Assembly (NCBI GenBank): GCA_017880775.1
Contig: JADGRQ010000019.1
Span: 1-64,000, forward strand
Source of the DNA: Burkholderiales bacterium
GTDB taxonomy: Bacteria; Pseudomonadota; Gammaproteobacteria; Burkholderiales; SG8-39
Length of the DNA: 64,000 bases
Direction: 5' to 3'
Positions 32,239 to 41,295 of the stretch are shown in pieces. A program made the translations under genes and the position numbers. The notes beneath the pieces are model-generated. The model did not search any database, was not told where the DNA came from, and was given only the letters and a program-made list of their open reading frames with translations. Every line of letters starts with the position of its first letter. Within the stretch, counting starts at the first letter, position 1.

Positions 32239-33057
32239 ATGAACACCACCGCGCGGTCCAAAGGGTTCGCAGTCCAGGCGACCGAACTGACGCGCAGGTT
32301 CGGCAACTTGACCGCGGTGAATCATATCGACCTGGCGATTCCGTATGGCGAGATCTTCGGGCTGCTGGGTGCCAACGGCGCGGGCAAAAGCACCTTGATC
32401 AAGATGCTCACGACCCTGCTGGCGCCAACATCCGGAAATGCCGAGGTCGGAGGTTTCGACATCCTCAAGTCTCCATCGGAGGTCAGGGGGCGCATCGGCT
32501 ATGTGCCTCAGCTACTGTCGGCCGACGGCGCGCTGACAGGCTACGAGAACCTGCTCCTGTCGGCCAAGCTCTATGGCTTGCCCCGCGCGGAGAGAGGCGT
32601 GCGCATCGGCGAAGCGCTGAACTTCATGGGGCTCACGGATTCGGCGCGCAAGCTCGTGAAAACCTATTCAGGCGGCATGATCCGCAGGCTGGAGCTCGCC
32701 CAAGCCATGCTGCACCGTCCGGCGATCCTGTTCTTGGACGAGCCGACGATCGGGCTTGATCCCCTGGCACGCCATTCCGTGTGGGATCGCTTGCGGGACC
32801 TCAGGCGCGACTACGGCATGACGGTTCTGATCACGACACACGACATGGAGGAAGCCGAAGCGCTTTGCGACGAGGTGGCGATTCTGCACGCGGGGCGGGT
32901 CGCCGTGGTTGGAAAACCTCCCGAGCTGCGCACGAGGCTCGGCGCCGGCGCCAGCATGGATGACGTGTTCGCGCATTACGCCGGTGGCGGGATCCGCGAA
33001 GGCGGGGATTTCAGCAACGCCGTTCAGACCCGCCAGACCGCTCGGCGCCTGGGTTGA
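32239..33057 (+). CDS. ABC-2 type exporter ATPase (DrrA-like)
   Basis: The 272-residue ATPase has Walker A GANGAGKSTLIKML, signature KTYSGGMIRRLELAQAML, Walker B ILFLDEPTIGLDPLAR and H-loop VLITTHDMEEAEALCDEV. The order and spacing fit the DrrA/NodI group of exporters. The C-terminal extension (GAGASMDDVFAHYAGGGIR) is the usual DrrA tail. It overlaps nothing but is followed after 10 bases by an ABC-2 permease, so the pair forms an exporter for a hydrophobic compound, drug or polysaccharide. Substrate is unknown. Confidence 0.88.
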   Translation: MNTTARSKGFAVQATELTRRFGNLTAVNHIDLAIPYGEIFGLLGANGAGKSTLIKMLTTLLAPTSGNAEVGGFDILKSPSEVRGRIGYVPQLLSADGALTGYENLLLSAKLYGLPRAERGVRIGEALNFMGLTDSARKLVKTYSGGMIRRLELAQAMLHRPAILFLDEPTIGLDPLARHSVWDRLRDLRRDYGMTVLITTHDMEEAEALCDEVAILHAGRVAVVGKPPELRTRLGAGASMDDVFAHYAGGGIREGGDFSNAVQTRQTARRLG

Positions 33058-33067
33058 ACGCACTGCC

Positions 33068-33838
33068 GTGGACAGATTCCTCCGTGAGAGCGCCGCGGTC
33101 GCAGAAGTGGAGCTGATCAAACTCGTCCGCGATCCGACCGAAATCTTCTCGCGCGCAGTACAGCCGGTGCTGTGGCTGGTGGTCTTCGGCCAAGTCCTCG
33201 CCCACGTCCACGGCATTTACACCGGAGAGGTTGGCTACCTCGCGTTCATCACACCTGGAATCCTTGCCCAGAGTGTGCTGTTCAGCGCAATCTTCTACGG
33301 GATCGCAGTGATCTGGGAGCGCGATCTCGGCGTCGTGCACAAGCTTCTGGTGAGCCCCGCCCGGCGAAGCTCGCTTGTTTTCGGCAAAGCGGTCTCCGCC
33401 GGATTCCGCGGCCTCGTACAGGCGGCCGTCATTTATCTCCTCGCGCTCGTCATGCACATCACGATCCGGCAGGAGCCACACGCCATATTCGGCGTTCTGG
33501 CCGGCGTGCTACTGGGCTCCGCGCTCTTTTCCACCTTTTCGCTCATCATCGCGTGCATCGTAAAGACGCGCGAGCGCTTCATGGGCATAGGCCAACTCCT
33601 CACGATGCCGATGTTCTTCGCAAGCAATGCGATCTATCCGCTGGACCTCATGCCCGGCTGGCTGCGCACGGTGGCGCAGATCAATCCCCTCACCTACCTG
33701 GTCGACGCGCTACGCGGGCTCATGATCGTCGGAGGCGAAAGCGTACACGGCTACGCGGTAGATTTCACAGTATTGCTCGTAGTATTCGTCGTGCTGGTAA
33801 TGGTCGCCGTGAGGCTGTACCCGACGCTGGTGGAATGA
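33068..33838 (+). CDS. ABC-2 type exporter permease
   Basis: The 256-residue membrane protein has six predicted helices and the ABC-2 motif region near the C-terminus (MPMFFASNAIYPLDLMPGWL, then INPLTYLVDALRG). GTG 33068 is taken as the start because it begins just after the ATPase gene and gives a normal cytoplasmic N-terminus (VDRFLRESAAVAEVELIKL). The open frame continues upstream into the ATPase gene but those residues are not family-like. It forms the membrane half of the exporter encoded with the ATPase at 32239-33057. Confidence 0.82.
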   Translation: MDRFLRESAAVAEVELIKLVRDPTEIFSRAVQPVLWLVVFGQVLAHVHGIYTGEVGYLAFITPGILAQSVLFSAIFYGIAVIWERDLGVVHKLLVSPARRSSLVFGKAVSAGFRGLVQAAVIYLLALVMHITIRQEPHAIFGVLAGVLLGSALFSTFSLIIACIVKTRERFMGIGQLLTMPMFFASNAIYPLDLMPGWLRTVAQINPLTYLVDALRGLMIVGGESVHGYAVDFTVLLVVFVVLVMVAVRLYPTLVE

Positions 33839-33977
33839 GCACGCGAGTGCGCTGCAAAGAGGGTGCGATGTTCGGACGAATGAGGCTTGAACGCGAACGA
33901 TTCGGGGTGCGATCGCGCGCGAGTTCGTCGTCATTCAAAGCACGGCGGTGGAGTCACGAGCATGGAGGGGTACGTCC

Positions 33978-35730
33978 ATGGCACAGCATGTCGATCTCGT
34001 AGTCAGAAACGGCTTGGTCCTTGACGGGACCGGGGCCGAGCCGTTCAACGCCGACGTCGCTGTCTCGGGCGGGCGCATCGCCGAGGTCGGACGAGTGTCT
34101 GCTCGCGGAAGCGAGGAGGTCAATGCAAAGGGTCTCTTCGTCACCCCTGGCTTTGTCGACATACACACCCACTATGACGGTCAGGTCACCTGGGAGAACA
34201 GACTCGTTCCCTCGTCATCCCACGGCGTGACCACCGTGGTCATGGGCAACTGCGGCGTCGGCTTCGCGCCGTGTCGACTGGAACAACACGACCTGCTGAT
34301 CCGCCTGATGGAAGGCGTCGAGGACATTCCGCATCCGGTCCTCGTCGACGGCGTGCCGTGGACTTGGGAGACCTATCCCGAGTACCTGCGTTTTCTCGCC
34401 GGCCGGCAATACGACATGGACGTCTGCGGATACGTGCCGCACGCGGCTCTGCGCGTCTACGTGATGGGGCAGCGCGGTGCCGATCGCGAGCGCGCGACCG
34501 CACTCGAGGTGGCGCAAATGGCGCAGCTCCTGCGCGAGGCAATGGCGGCCGGGGCAATGGGCTTCTCGACCTCGCGCACGTTCTTCCACCGATCCAGCGA
34601 CGGCAAGTCGACCCCGACTTTCGATGCGGCCGAAGAGGAGCTGGCCGGGCTCGCCCTGGCGCTCAAGGGATGCGGCAAGGGCGCCATGCAGCTCATCATC
34701 GATTTCGACGATGCGGATGCGGCCTTCGGCTGCATGCGCCGTCTGGTCGAGCGATCGGGCCGGCCCCTGTCCTTCTCGTTGCTCGAAGGGGTGCTGGGGC
34801 CGCTGTCGCCGCGTTGGCAAGAAATTCTAGATTGGGTCGCGCAGGCCAACGCGGAAGGGCTTCCCATCAAGGGCCAGGTGCTCGGGCGGGCGATCGGCTT
34901 GCTGTTCCGGCCACGAGCTCACTCTCAATCCGTTCTACAGCACGGATACCTACCGCGCGCTCGCGCATCTGCCGCTCGCGAAGCGCGTAGCGCAGTTGCG
35001 CTCGCCCGAGGTGCGCGACCGCATGCTTGCCGAGCCGGTCGATCCCGATCCGGCCAATGTCCTTGGGCGGCTGGTGCGCGATTTCGAGCGCATGTTCCTG
35101 CTGGGCGATCCGCCCGATTACGAGCCCTCCCCGGAGGCGAGCATCGCAGCCCAGGCGCGCCGTCGCGCTGCGAGCCCTGCAGCGCTGGCCTATGACCTGA
35201 TGCTCGAGAACGACGGTCGCAACCTGCTCTATTACACCATCGCGAACTACGCTCATGGATCGCTCGATTCCTGTCTCGCCATGATGCGACATCCGGGCAC
35301 CGTGCTCGGGCTCGGCGATGGCGGCGCGCATTGCGGCACGATCTGCGACGGAAGCGCCCCGACCTTCATGCTGACCCATTGGGCGCGGGATCGCACTCGC
35401 GGCGCACGGCTGCCGCTGCCGTGGATCGTGAACGCGCTCTGCCGGACGACGGCGCAAGCGGTGGGTCTGTTGGATCGCGGCATCGTCGCGCCGGGCTACA
35501 AGGCTGACCTGAACGTCATCGATCTCGACCGACTGCGGCTTCGCGCACCAGAGGTCGCGTACGATCTGCCGACCGGCGGGCGCCGCTTGCTCCAACGCGC
35601 GGACGGCTACGCCGCGACGATCGTCAGCGGCACGGTGGTCTATCGTGACGGGGCGCCGACCGGGGCGCTGCCTGGGCGCCTCGTTCGAGGACCGCAGGCG
35701 ATGTCAACGAACCGAATCTGCTCGCCTTGA
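33978..35730 (+). pseudogene. N-acyl-D-amino-acid deacylase-like amidohydrolase, broken by a single-base frameshift
   Basis: ATG 33978 has GGAGGGG seven bases upstream and encodes an amidohydrolase of the D-aminoacylase type: [31 protein letters not shown] (metal-binding HxH) and [14 protein letters not shown]. Close to 34907-34908 an extra C breaks the frame. With it removed, LGRAIGLLF joins GHELTLNPFYSTDTYRAL, and the reading continues to 35730 with LGLGDGGAHCGTICDGSAPT and ATIVSGTVVYRDGAPTG. Both halves otherwise look fully conserved, so this is either a recent inactivation or a sequencing error. The total would be about 583 residues, normal for the family. Stops on both sides would truncate the natural product at about 400 residues. 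Confidence 0.75.
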
Positions 35731-35814
35731 TTCAGAATGAAACGGGGCATAACCCTTCCATCGAGCCGACAGCCGCCGGCAAGCCGGTGTCTGCCGCTCA
35801 TCGCAGGAAACCGC

Positions 35815-36420
35815 GTGTCCAACCCCGATCCCGCGCAAGCATCCCGCGTCATCGTCGCCGGATTTGAGCCGTTCGGCGAGCGGACGCGGAACCGGTCTTG
35901 GGAGGTGGTGCGGCGCCTGCCCGCCCGGCCAGGATTGGAGACTCTTCAGCTTCCTGTGAACTTCGCGGAGCTTGGAAACGCGGTAGCCGCACTGGCAGAT
36001 CGAAGGCCGCGCGCGCTGCTCCTCGTCGGCGAATCATCAACCGGCGCCGTCTCCGTGGAGCAACTGGCGCTCAATATCGTGGATACCGATGCGCGGGACA
36101 ATGCCGGACGCATGCCCCGCGCGGAGGCGATCGTGGCCAACGGTCCATTGGCGCTGAGGGCACGCTGGGACGCGAGGACAGTGGCGCGCAGGCTGGCCGA
36201 AAGCGGAATTCCGGCTGCGGCGTCGTTCCACGCCGGCACCTACGCATGCAATTTCGCCCTGTACCTGGCGCTGCGCGCACTCCCGGAGCATACGCCGGTC
36301 GGATTTCTCCACGTACCTCACCGCCGCCGGACGGTCGGATTGCGGACGGCAGACCTCCTGCGGGCCGTCGAACTCGGCGTGGAGGCGCTCGCGGCGTCCG
36401 ATTTCGCGCCGGCCCGCTAA
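35815..36420 (+). CDS. Pyroglutamyl-peptidase I (peptidase C15)-like protein
   Basis: The 201-residue product (GTG 35815, AGGAA six bases upstream; an ATG 26 codons earlier is in frame) has the peptidase C15 triad context: VAGFEPFGERTRNRSWEV at the N-terminus, a Glu in LLVGESSTG, the nucleophile Cys in HAGTYACNFALYLAL and the His in GFLHVPHRR. These are the Glu-Cys-His triad of cysteine peptidases that remove N-terminal pyroglutamate. The family is usually about 215 residues, so the short start is plausible. It converges on dnaQ, with the two coding ends overlapping by four bases. Confidence 0.78.
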   Translation: MSNPDPAQASRVIVAGFEPFGERTRNRSWEVVRRLPARPGLETLQLPVNFAELGNAVAALADRRPRALLLVGESSTGAVSVEQLALNIVDTDARDNAGRMPRAEAIVANGPLALRARWDARTVARRLAESGIPAAASFHAGTYACNFALYLALRALPEHTPVGFLHVPHRRRTVGLRTADLLRAVELGVEALAASDFAPAR

Positions 36421-37124
36421 CCCGGGGTCATCAGCCGCCGCCAGACGCTGCCATCCTTGCTCGCCTTGTCGATGCCCTCGAGCAGCTGCTCGTGCTCCGC
36501 AATTTCGGCCTGCGTCGCGCGCAGCACAATCAGCTTCGAGGCGTCGAAAGCAGCCACCCCTTGAACTGCGACAGGCTCGTCCGGCTCGATGATCAGGCTC
36601 TCCTGCCCCCGCGTCATCGCGAGGTAAACCTCGGAGAGCAGCGAAGCATCGAGCAGCGCGCCGTGCAACGTGCGCTTCGCGTTGTCCACCGCGTAGCGCT
36701 CGCACAATGCGTTCAGGTTATTTTTTTTCCCGGGATGCAATTCCCGCGCGATGGCCAGAGTGTCCACCACCCCGGCGCAGTGCGATGAGAGCTTCCCGAG
36801 ATCGACGAGCGCCAGTTCGCGATCGAGGAACTCGACGTCGAACGGCGCGTTGTGAATCACGAGCTCGGCGCCGCGCACGAATTCGAGGAACTCGTTTGCA
36901 ACCTCGGCAAAACGCGGCTTGTCGGCCAGGTCCTCGCGCGTCAGCCCGTGGATCTTCGACGCACCCTCGTCGATATCGCGCCCCGGATTGAGGTAGCGGT
37001 GAAAATGGTTGCCGGTCGGACGCCGGTTGACGAGTTCGATGCAGCCGATCTCGATCACTCGGTCGCCCAGGCGCGCGTTGAGGCCTGTCGTCTCGGTATC
37101 AAGGATGATCTGTCTTGCGGCCAT
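36417..37124 (-). CDS. dnaQ: DNA polymerase III epsilon subunit (proofreading exonuclease)
   Basis: The 235-residue product has the DEDD exonuclease motifs: Exo[21 protein letters not shown], Exo[19 protein letters not shown], and ExoIII with the final catalytic residues in [20 protein letters not shown]. It is the 3'-5' proofreading subunit of the replicative polymerase. The C-terminal tail ([18 protein letters not shown]) is copied in part at 31155-31286. Its start ATG 37124 lies inside the end of rnhA, a 26-base overlap. A run of eight A on the coding strand (plus-strand T at 36721-36728, codons for KKN) is a possible slippage site within the gene. Confidence 0.92.
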   Translation of the reverse strand: MAARQIILDTETTGLNARLGDRVIEIGCIELVNRRPTGNHFHRYLNPGRDIDEGASKIHGLTREDLADKPRFAEVANEFLEFVRGAELVIHNAPFDVEFLDRELALVDLGKLSSHCAGVVDTLAIARELHPGKKNNLNALCERYAVDNAKRTLHGALLDASLLSEVYLAMTRGQESLIIEPDEPVAVQGVAAFDASKLIVLRATQAEIAEHEQLLEGIDKASKDGSVWRRLMTPG

Positions 37125-37554
37125 CCGGAATGCCTCTGTTGGCGAGCGCGTCGGCGCGCTCGTTGTCCATGTGTCCCGCATGGCCGCGCACCCAGTGCCA
37201 CTGGATCTCGTGCCCGGAGGCGAGCGCGTCGAGCTGCCGCCACAGGTCGTCGTTCTTCACTGGCTTCTTGTCCGCGGTGTGCCAACCCTTGCGCTTCCAG
37301 CCGTGGATCCACTCCGAGATGCCTTTCTGCACGTACTGCGAGTCGGTGAAGACCGCCACCCGGCGGCGCCCGCGCAAAGCCTCCAGCCCGCGGATGACCG
37401 CGGTGAGTTCCATGCGATTGTTGGTCGTCTGCGCCTCGCCGCCGTACAGTTCCTTTTCCTTCCCCGCGATGCGCAGCAATACCCCCCAGCCGCCGGGACC
37501 TGGATTGCCCTTGCACGCGCCGTCGGTGTAGATCTCGACCGGGTCGTCAGCCAT
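37099..37554 (-). CDS. rnhA: Ribonuclease HI
   Basis: The 151-residue enzyme degrades RNA of RNA:DNA hybrids. The four catalytic carboxylates are visible: Asp in [19 protein letters not shown], Glu in [10 protein letters not shown], Asp in [10 protein letters not shown], and the last Asp in [12 protein letters not shown]. The length fits (E. coli 155). ATG 37554 is chosen; two further upstream in-frame Met codons exist, and no Shine-Dalgarno sequence decides. It overlaps the 3' end of the methyltransferase gene and the 5' end of dnaQ, typical of the conserved betaproteobacterial block. Confidence 0.92.
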   Translation of the reverse strand: MADDPVEIYTDGACKGNPGPGGWGVLLRIAGKEKELYGGEAQTTNNRMELTAVIRGLEALRGRRRVAVFTDSQYVQKGISEWIHGWKRKGWHTADKKPVKNDDLWRQLDALASGHEIQWHWVRGHAGHMDNERADALANRGIPDGRKTDHP

Positions 37555-38302
37555 CGGTGCCGGTGCGGGCATGCCCGTTGGAATTCGCAACCGGTGCAAG
37601 CACGCTGCTCTTGGCGCGTTCCCGCCGCCATGCCGGCATCACGACGCGCATGCTGTGCACGCGCTTGACCGCGCGCACGACGTAGACGCCGCCGGCGATC
37701 GGCCACCAGCGGGCGCCCGCCTTCTCCATGAACGCAAACCGCGCGAGCCATTTCGCCTGCGCGAACGGCGGCGCGTAGCAGCCGAACATCCCGCCGTTCA
37801 GCTCGAAGCCAAGCAGCTTGAGCCAGTCCTTCAGCCGCAACAGGCCGATGAAGTGCGCATTCCACGGGCAGGCTGCGTCGCGGCGGCGCGCTTCGCGCAT
37901 CAGCGAATGGCGCGCGCCCCACAGCGAGAGCGGATTGAAGCCCGAAATCACGACCTGCCCCTCGGGCACCAGCACGCGCTCGGCCTCGCGCAGCACCCGG
38001 TGCGGATCGGCGCTGAATTCGAGCACGTGCGGCAGCGCGAGCAGGTCCACGCTCGCGTTGGCGAGCGGCAGGTGCTGCGGATCCGCGTGCAGTGCAGCAC
38101 CGTCCTCCGGCGCGAGCGTAAAGCGGTGCGATATGCGATTGCTGCGCAGGAAGTCGATATGCGCCAATCCGGCCTGCGCCGCCTTGAAGCCGAACACGTC
38201 CTCGACCGCGCGATCGAACTGCTCGCGCTCCCACTCGAGCACATAGCGGCCCTGCTCGGTGGCAAACCAGCCCGAAAGCATTGACTTCTGCACGCTATGC
38301 AT
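37547..38302 (-). CDS. Methyltransferase-fold protein upstream of rnhA, weak SAM motif I
   Basis: This 251-residue protein of the methyltransferase type commonly encoded between gloB and rnhA in proteobacteria has the post-motif segments ([20 protein letters not shown] and [17 protein letters not shown]). The glycine-rich motif I is not visible: the corresponding region reads [17 protein letters not shown] binding is therefore uncertain, and the protein might have another role. ATG 38302 diverges from gloB with 34 bases between. Overlaps rnhA by 8 bases. Confidence 0.75.
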   Translation of the reverse strand: MHSVQKSMLSGWFATEQGRYVLEWEREQFDRAVEDVFGFKAAQAGLAHIDFLRSNRISHRFTLAPEDGAALHADPQHLPLANASVDLLALPHVLEFSADPHRVLREAERVLVPEGQVVISGFNPLSLWGARHSLMREARRRDAACPWNAHFIGLLRLKDWLKLLGFELNGGMFGCYAPPFAQAKWLARFAFMEKAGARWWPIAGGVYVVRAVKRVHSMRVVMPAWRRERAKSSVLAPVANSNGHARTGTDG

Positions 38303-38336
38303 GACAATTCCCCCAGCACGAGACGCCGGAGAAAAA

Positions 38337-39113
38337 ATGCTGGAAATCGTCCCGCTGAAAGCCTTCAAGGACAACTACATCTGGACACTGCGCGACGGCC
38401 GCTGCGCCGCGGTGGTCGATCCGGGTGAAGCCGATCCGGTGATCGAATACCTCGCGGCGGAGCGGCTTGCCCTTGTCGCCATCCTGCTTACCCACCATCA
38501 TCCCGACCACGTCGGCGGAGTTCCCGAGTTACTGCGCCGCGGGCCGGTGCCGGTGCACGGGCCGCGCAACGAGCCGATCGCCACGCTCACGCATCCGGTC
38601 GCGGAAGGCGACGGGGTTGCAATCCCGGAACTGGGCGTTGACCTGTCGGTGCTCGACATCCCGGGACACACGCGAGCGCACATTGCTTATTATGGCGCAC
38701 TTTCCGGCGCGCCCTCGCTGTTCTGCGGCGACACTTTGTTCGCGTGCGGATGCGGCAGGGTGTTCGAGGGCACGCCGGAGCAGATGTACGCGTCGCTCGC
38801 GAAACTGCTCGCGCTTCCCGACCGGACGCTGGTCTATTGCGGCCACGAGTACACGCTCGCCAATATCGGTTTCGCGCAGTCGCTCGAACCGGAAAACACG
38901 GCGCTCGCGGCGCGCGAGCAGCGCGATCGCCGCCTGCGCGAACAGGGCAAGCCGACTTTGCCCTCCACGCTGGCGGACGAAAAAGCCACCAACCCGTTTT
39001 TGCGCTGCCGCGAACCTGCCGTCATCGAGTCGGCGAACAAGTATCTCGGCGCGCGTATCGCAGACCCGGCGCGCGTTTTTGCCGCGATCCGGGAAATGAA
39101 GAACCGGTTCTAG
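38337..39113 (+). CDS. gloB: Hydroxyacylglutathione hydrolase (glyoxalase II)
   Basis: The 258-residue metallo-beta-lactamase-fold enzyme hydrolyses S-D-lactoylglutathione to glutathione and D-lactate. The metal-binding motif is LLTHHHPDHVGGVPEL; further ligands are in DIPGHTRAHIAYY (His), LFCGDTLFACGCGRVFEG (Asp) and VYCGHEYTLANIGFAQS (His). Length matches glyoxalase II (about 255). ATG 38337 has GGAG close upstream. It is divergent from the methyltransferase gene and leads into mltD 27 bases later. Confidence 0.93.
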   Translation: MLEIVPLKAFKDNYIWTLRDGRCAAVVDPGEADPVIEYLAAERLALVAILLTHHHPDHVGGVPELLRRGPVPVHGPRNEPIATLTHPVAEGDGVAIPELGVDLSVLDIPGHTRAHIAYYGALSGAPSLFCGDTLFACGCGRVFEGTPEQMYASLAKLLALPDRTLVYCGHEYTLANIGFAQSLEPENTALAAREQRDRRLREQGKPTLPSTLADEKATNPFLRCREPAVIESANKYLGARIADPARVFAAIREMKNRF

Positions 39114-39140
39114 GCTAACATTCCCGTTTTCGGGGGACGG

Positions 39141-40691
39141 GTGCGGAGACTTCGGGCTCAGCCGATCGTGGGTGCGGCGCTGACGGCTTTGCTGGCCGCG
39201 TGCGCTTCGCCGCCCGCACCACCGCCCGCATCGCTGCCCACCGAGTCCGAACGTCCCCTCGCACCAGGCGGCTTCAGGGTGATCGAGCGGCCGTCAGCCG
39301 CCGCCGCGCCCGCGGCGCGCGAGCAGCCGCTCGACGCGACCCGGCTGCCTCCGTTCGATGGCGAGCGGCGCGAGGTGCGCGAGCCGCTGCGCGGCCTTGC
39401 GACCGTCGACCGCACCGTTCAGCCCGACGACCTGTGGCAGCGCATCCGCAACGGGTATTCGATGCCCAATCTTGACGACGAAATCGTCAGGGAGCGCACG
39501 GCGTGGTATGCCGCGCGGCCCGATTACCTGCAGCGGATGTTCGAGCGCAGCCGCCCCTATCTCTATCACATCGTCGACGAGATCGAAAAGCGCGGACTTC
39601 CGACCGAGCTCGCGCTGCTGCCGATGGTCGAGAGCTCATTCAATCCGATGGCCTATTCGCGCGCGCACGCCTCCGGGCTGTGGCAGTTCATTCCGGGGAC
39701 CGGAAAACGCTACGACCTGACGCAGAACTGGTGGTACGACGGACGGCGCGACATCGTGGCCTCGACCGAAGCTGCGCTCGAGTACCTCAAGGACGTGTAC
39801 GAAATGCACGGCGACTGGCACCTGGCGCTCGCCTCCTACAACTGGGGGGAGAACGCGGTGGCGCGCGCGATCGGGAAGAACCGCGCGGCAGGCCTGCCGA
39901 CCGACTACGCAAGCCTCACCATGCCCGCAGAAACGCGCAGCTATGTGCCCAAGCTCCAGGCGCTGAAGAACATCATCGCCAATCCGCAACTCTTCGGCAT
40001 TTCACTCGACCCGATTCCCAACCGGCCGTATTTCACCACCGTGGATAAGGACCGCGACATCGACGTGGTCCTGGCGGCCAAGCTAGCGAACATGACGCTC
40101 GATGAATTCAGGGCGCTCAACCCGGCTCACAACCGGCCGGTGATCCGCGCCGACATGGCCCCGCGCATCGTGCTTCCGGCCGAAAAGGTCGAGGTATTTC
40201 ACGCCAATTTGCTGAAATACAACCAGGCCCTCGTAACCTGGGACACCTATTCGCCGCGCAAGGGCGAGACGCTCGACGCGATCGCCAGGCGCTTCGGCAT
40301 GCCGCTTGCCTCGCTGAAGCAGGCAAACGGCATTGACGCACGCACCCGGGCGGCACCCGCGCTGCTGGTGGTGCCGGCAAACGGCGCCAAAGTCGATCTC
40401 GGGCGAATATCCATCATGTATGCACCGCCGATTTCGGCACCTGAAGCGCGCCACCTGGTGCACACCGTCAAAGCAGGTGACACGCTTGCGTCGATCGCCG
40501 CGCGCTACCACGTCAAGCTCGATGATCTGCGCCGCTGGAACGCAATCGGCCGCCTCGCGCCGGGGCAGAGGCTGCGTATTCAGGGCGCGGTCACGGGACC
40601 ATCCAAGTCATTGGCTGCAAAGAAGAAAGTTCCGGCCAAAGGCAAACCCAGGCCGGCGCCCGTCAAGCGTCCGCTGCGCAAGGCCAGCTGA
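39141..40691 (+). CDS. mltD: Membrane-bound lytic murein transglycosylase D
   Basis: The 516-residue lipoprotein (GTG 39141, GGGGGA just upstream) has the lipobox LTALLAACAS. A transglycosylase SLT domain follows with the catalytic Glu in ELALLPMVESSFNPMAYS and YDLTQNWWYDGRRDI, DWHLALASYNWGENAVARA. The C-terminal half carries two LysM repeats: YSPRKGETLDAIARRFGMPL and LVHTVKAGDTLASIAARYHV. It would cleave septal and lateral glycan in the periplasm. The tail is rich in Lys and Pro. Order gloB-mltD is conserved in betaproteobacteria. A CCCG/CGGG hairpin covers part of the region between gloB and the GTG start. Confidence 0.9.
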   Translation: MRRLRAQPIVGAALTALLAACASPPAPPPASLPTESERPLAPGGFRVIERPSAAAAPAAREQPLDATRLPPFDGERREVREPLRGLATVDRTVQPDDLWQRIRNGYSMPNLDDEIVRERTAWYAARPDYLQRMFERSRPYLYHIVDEIEKRGLPTELALLPMVESSFNPMAYSRAHASGLWQFIPGTGKRYDLTQNWWYDGRRDIVASTEAALEYLKDVYEMHGDWHLALASYNWGENAVARAIGKNRAAGLPTDYASLTMPAETRSYVPKLQALKNIIANPQLFGISLDPIPNRPYFTTVDKDRDIDVVLAAKLANMTLDEFRALNPAHNRPVIRADMAPRIVLPAEKVEVFHANLLKYNQALVTWDTYSPRKGETLDAIARRFGMPLASLKQANGIDARTRAAPALLVVPANGAKVDLGRISIMYAPPISAPEARHLVHTVKAGDTLASIAARYHVKLDDLRRWNAIGRLAPGQRLRIQGAVTGPSKSLAAKKKVPAKGKPRPAPVKRPLRKAS

Positions 40692-40710
40692 ATCGCGCGT
40701 CGGCCCGGAC

Positions 40711-40716
40711 TATACT
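40711..40716 (+). promoter_or_regulatory. Possible -10 box for the small exported protein gene
   Basis: TATACT lies seven bases before the ATG at 40723; CTGAAT, 17 bases upstream, could be a weak -35. A start this close to ATG would give a nearly leaderless message. The evidence is limited to the hexamers. Confidence 0.35.
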
Positions 40717-40722
40717 GTCCCG

Positions 40723-41295
40723 ATGCACCGATGGTTCCGCAACGGGTCGCTGTTGCCGCTCGCGTTGGCTTTTGCGTTTCTCTGCGCGCGGCCTGCGTAC
40801 GCCGTCGACCCTATCCTGATGCTGCTCATCAACCTCGGCCGGGACATGATCGAGTCGCGCGAAAAGGCCCAGGTGCGCCCGCTCCCCGAGGCGGAGCCGC
40901 AGATTTCCTGGCCGGAGACTTATACGGGGACGACGGTAACGCCGGGACTGGTCAAGCAGCTGATCGACGACTGCTTCGACTACCTTTCGTCGAGCCAGCG
41001 CGAGGAGCTGTTCGAGCAACTGAATGCGGTGCTGCTCAACCCCAAGAACGCGCTGGTTCGGCCCGCGCTGATCGAGCATTTCGCGTCGCGCGCCGTCTCG
41101 GTGCGCCAGGCGCGCATCTACCTGTCCGGGCTCTCGTCCCGCGACAAGCAGGCGCTGGTCGCGCAATTCAGGGATGAAGTCTCGACGCTGTCCGAAGACG
41201 AACGCGCGCGTTTCGTCGAAGTGGTGCGCAGCGGAATGCTGCCCGTGCCCCAGGATCTCAACCAGATGTTTCTTGCAGCGCTCGACGCGCAGTAA
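40723..41295 (+). CDS. Exported protein of unknown function
   Basis: The 190-residue product has a signal peptide (LALAFAFLCARPAYAVD) and a helix-rich mature part with the repeated pattern GLVKQLIDDCFDYLSSSQR, then LFEQLNAVLLNPKNALVRP and FRDEVSTLSEDERARFVEVV. No family is recognised. One Cys follows the acidic DD. The stop touches the stop of the convergent ABC-ATPase gene with no bases between. It is probably co-oriented with but separately transcribed from mltD. Confidence 0.7.
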   Translation: MHRWFRNGSLLPLALAFAFLCARPAYAVDPILMLLINLGRDMIESREKAQVRPLPEAEPQISWPETYTGTTVTPGLVKQLIDDCFDYLSSSQREELFEQLNAVLLNPKNALVRPALIEHFASRAVSVRQARIYLSGLSSRDKQALVAQFRDEVSTLSEDERARFVEVVRSGMLPVPQDLNQMFLAALDAQ

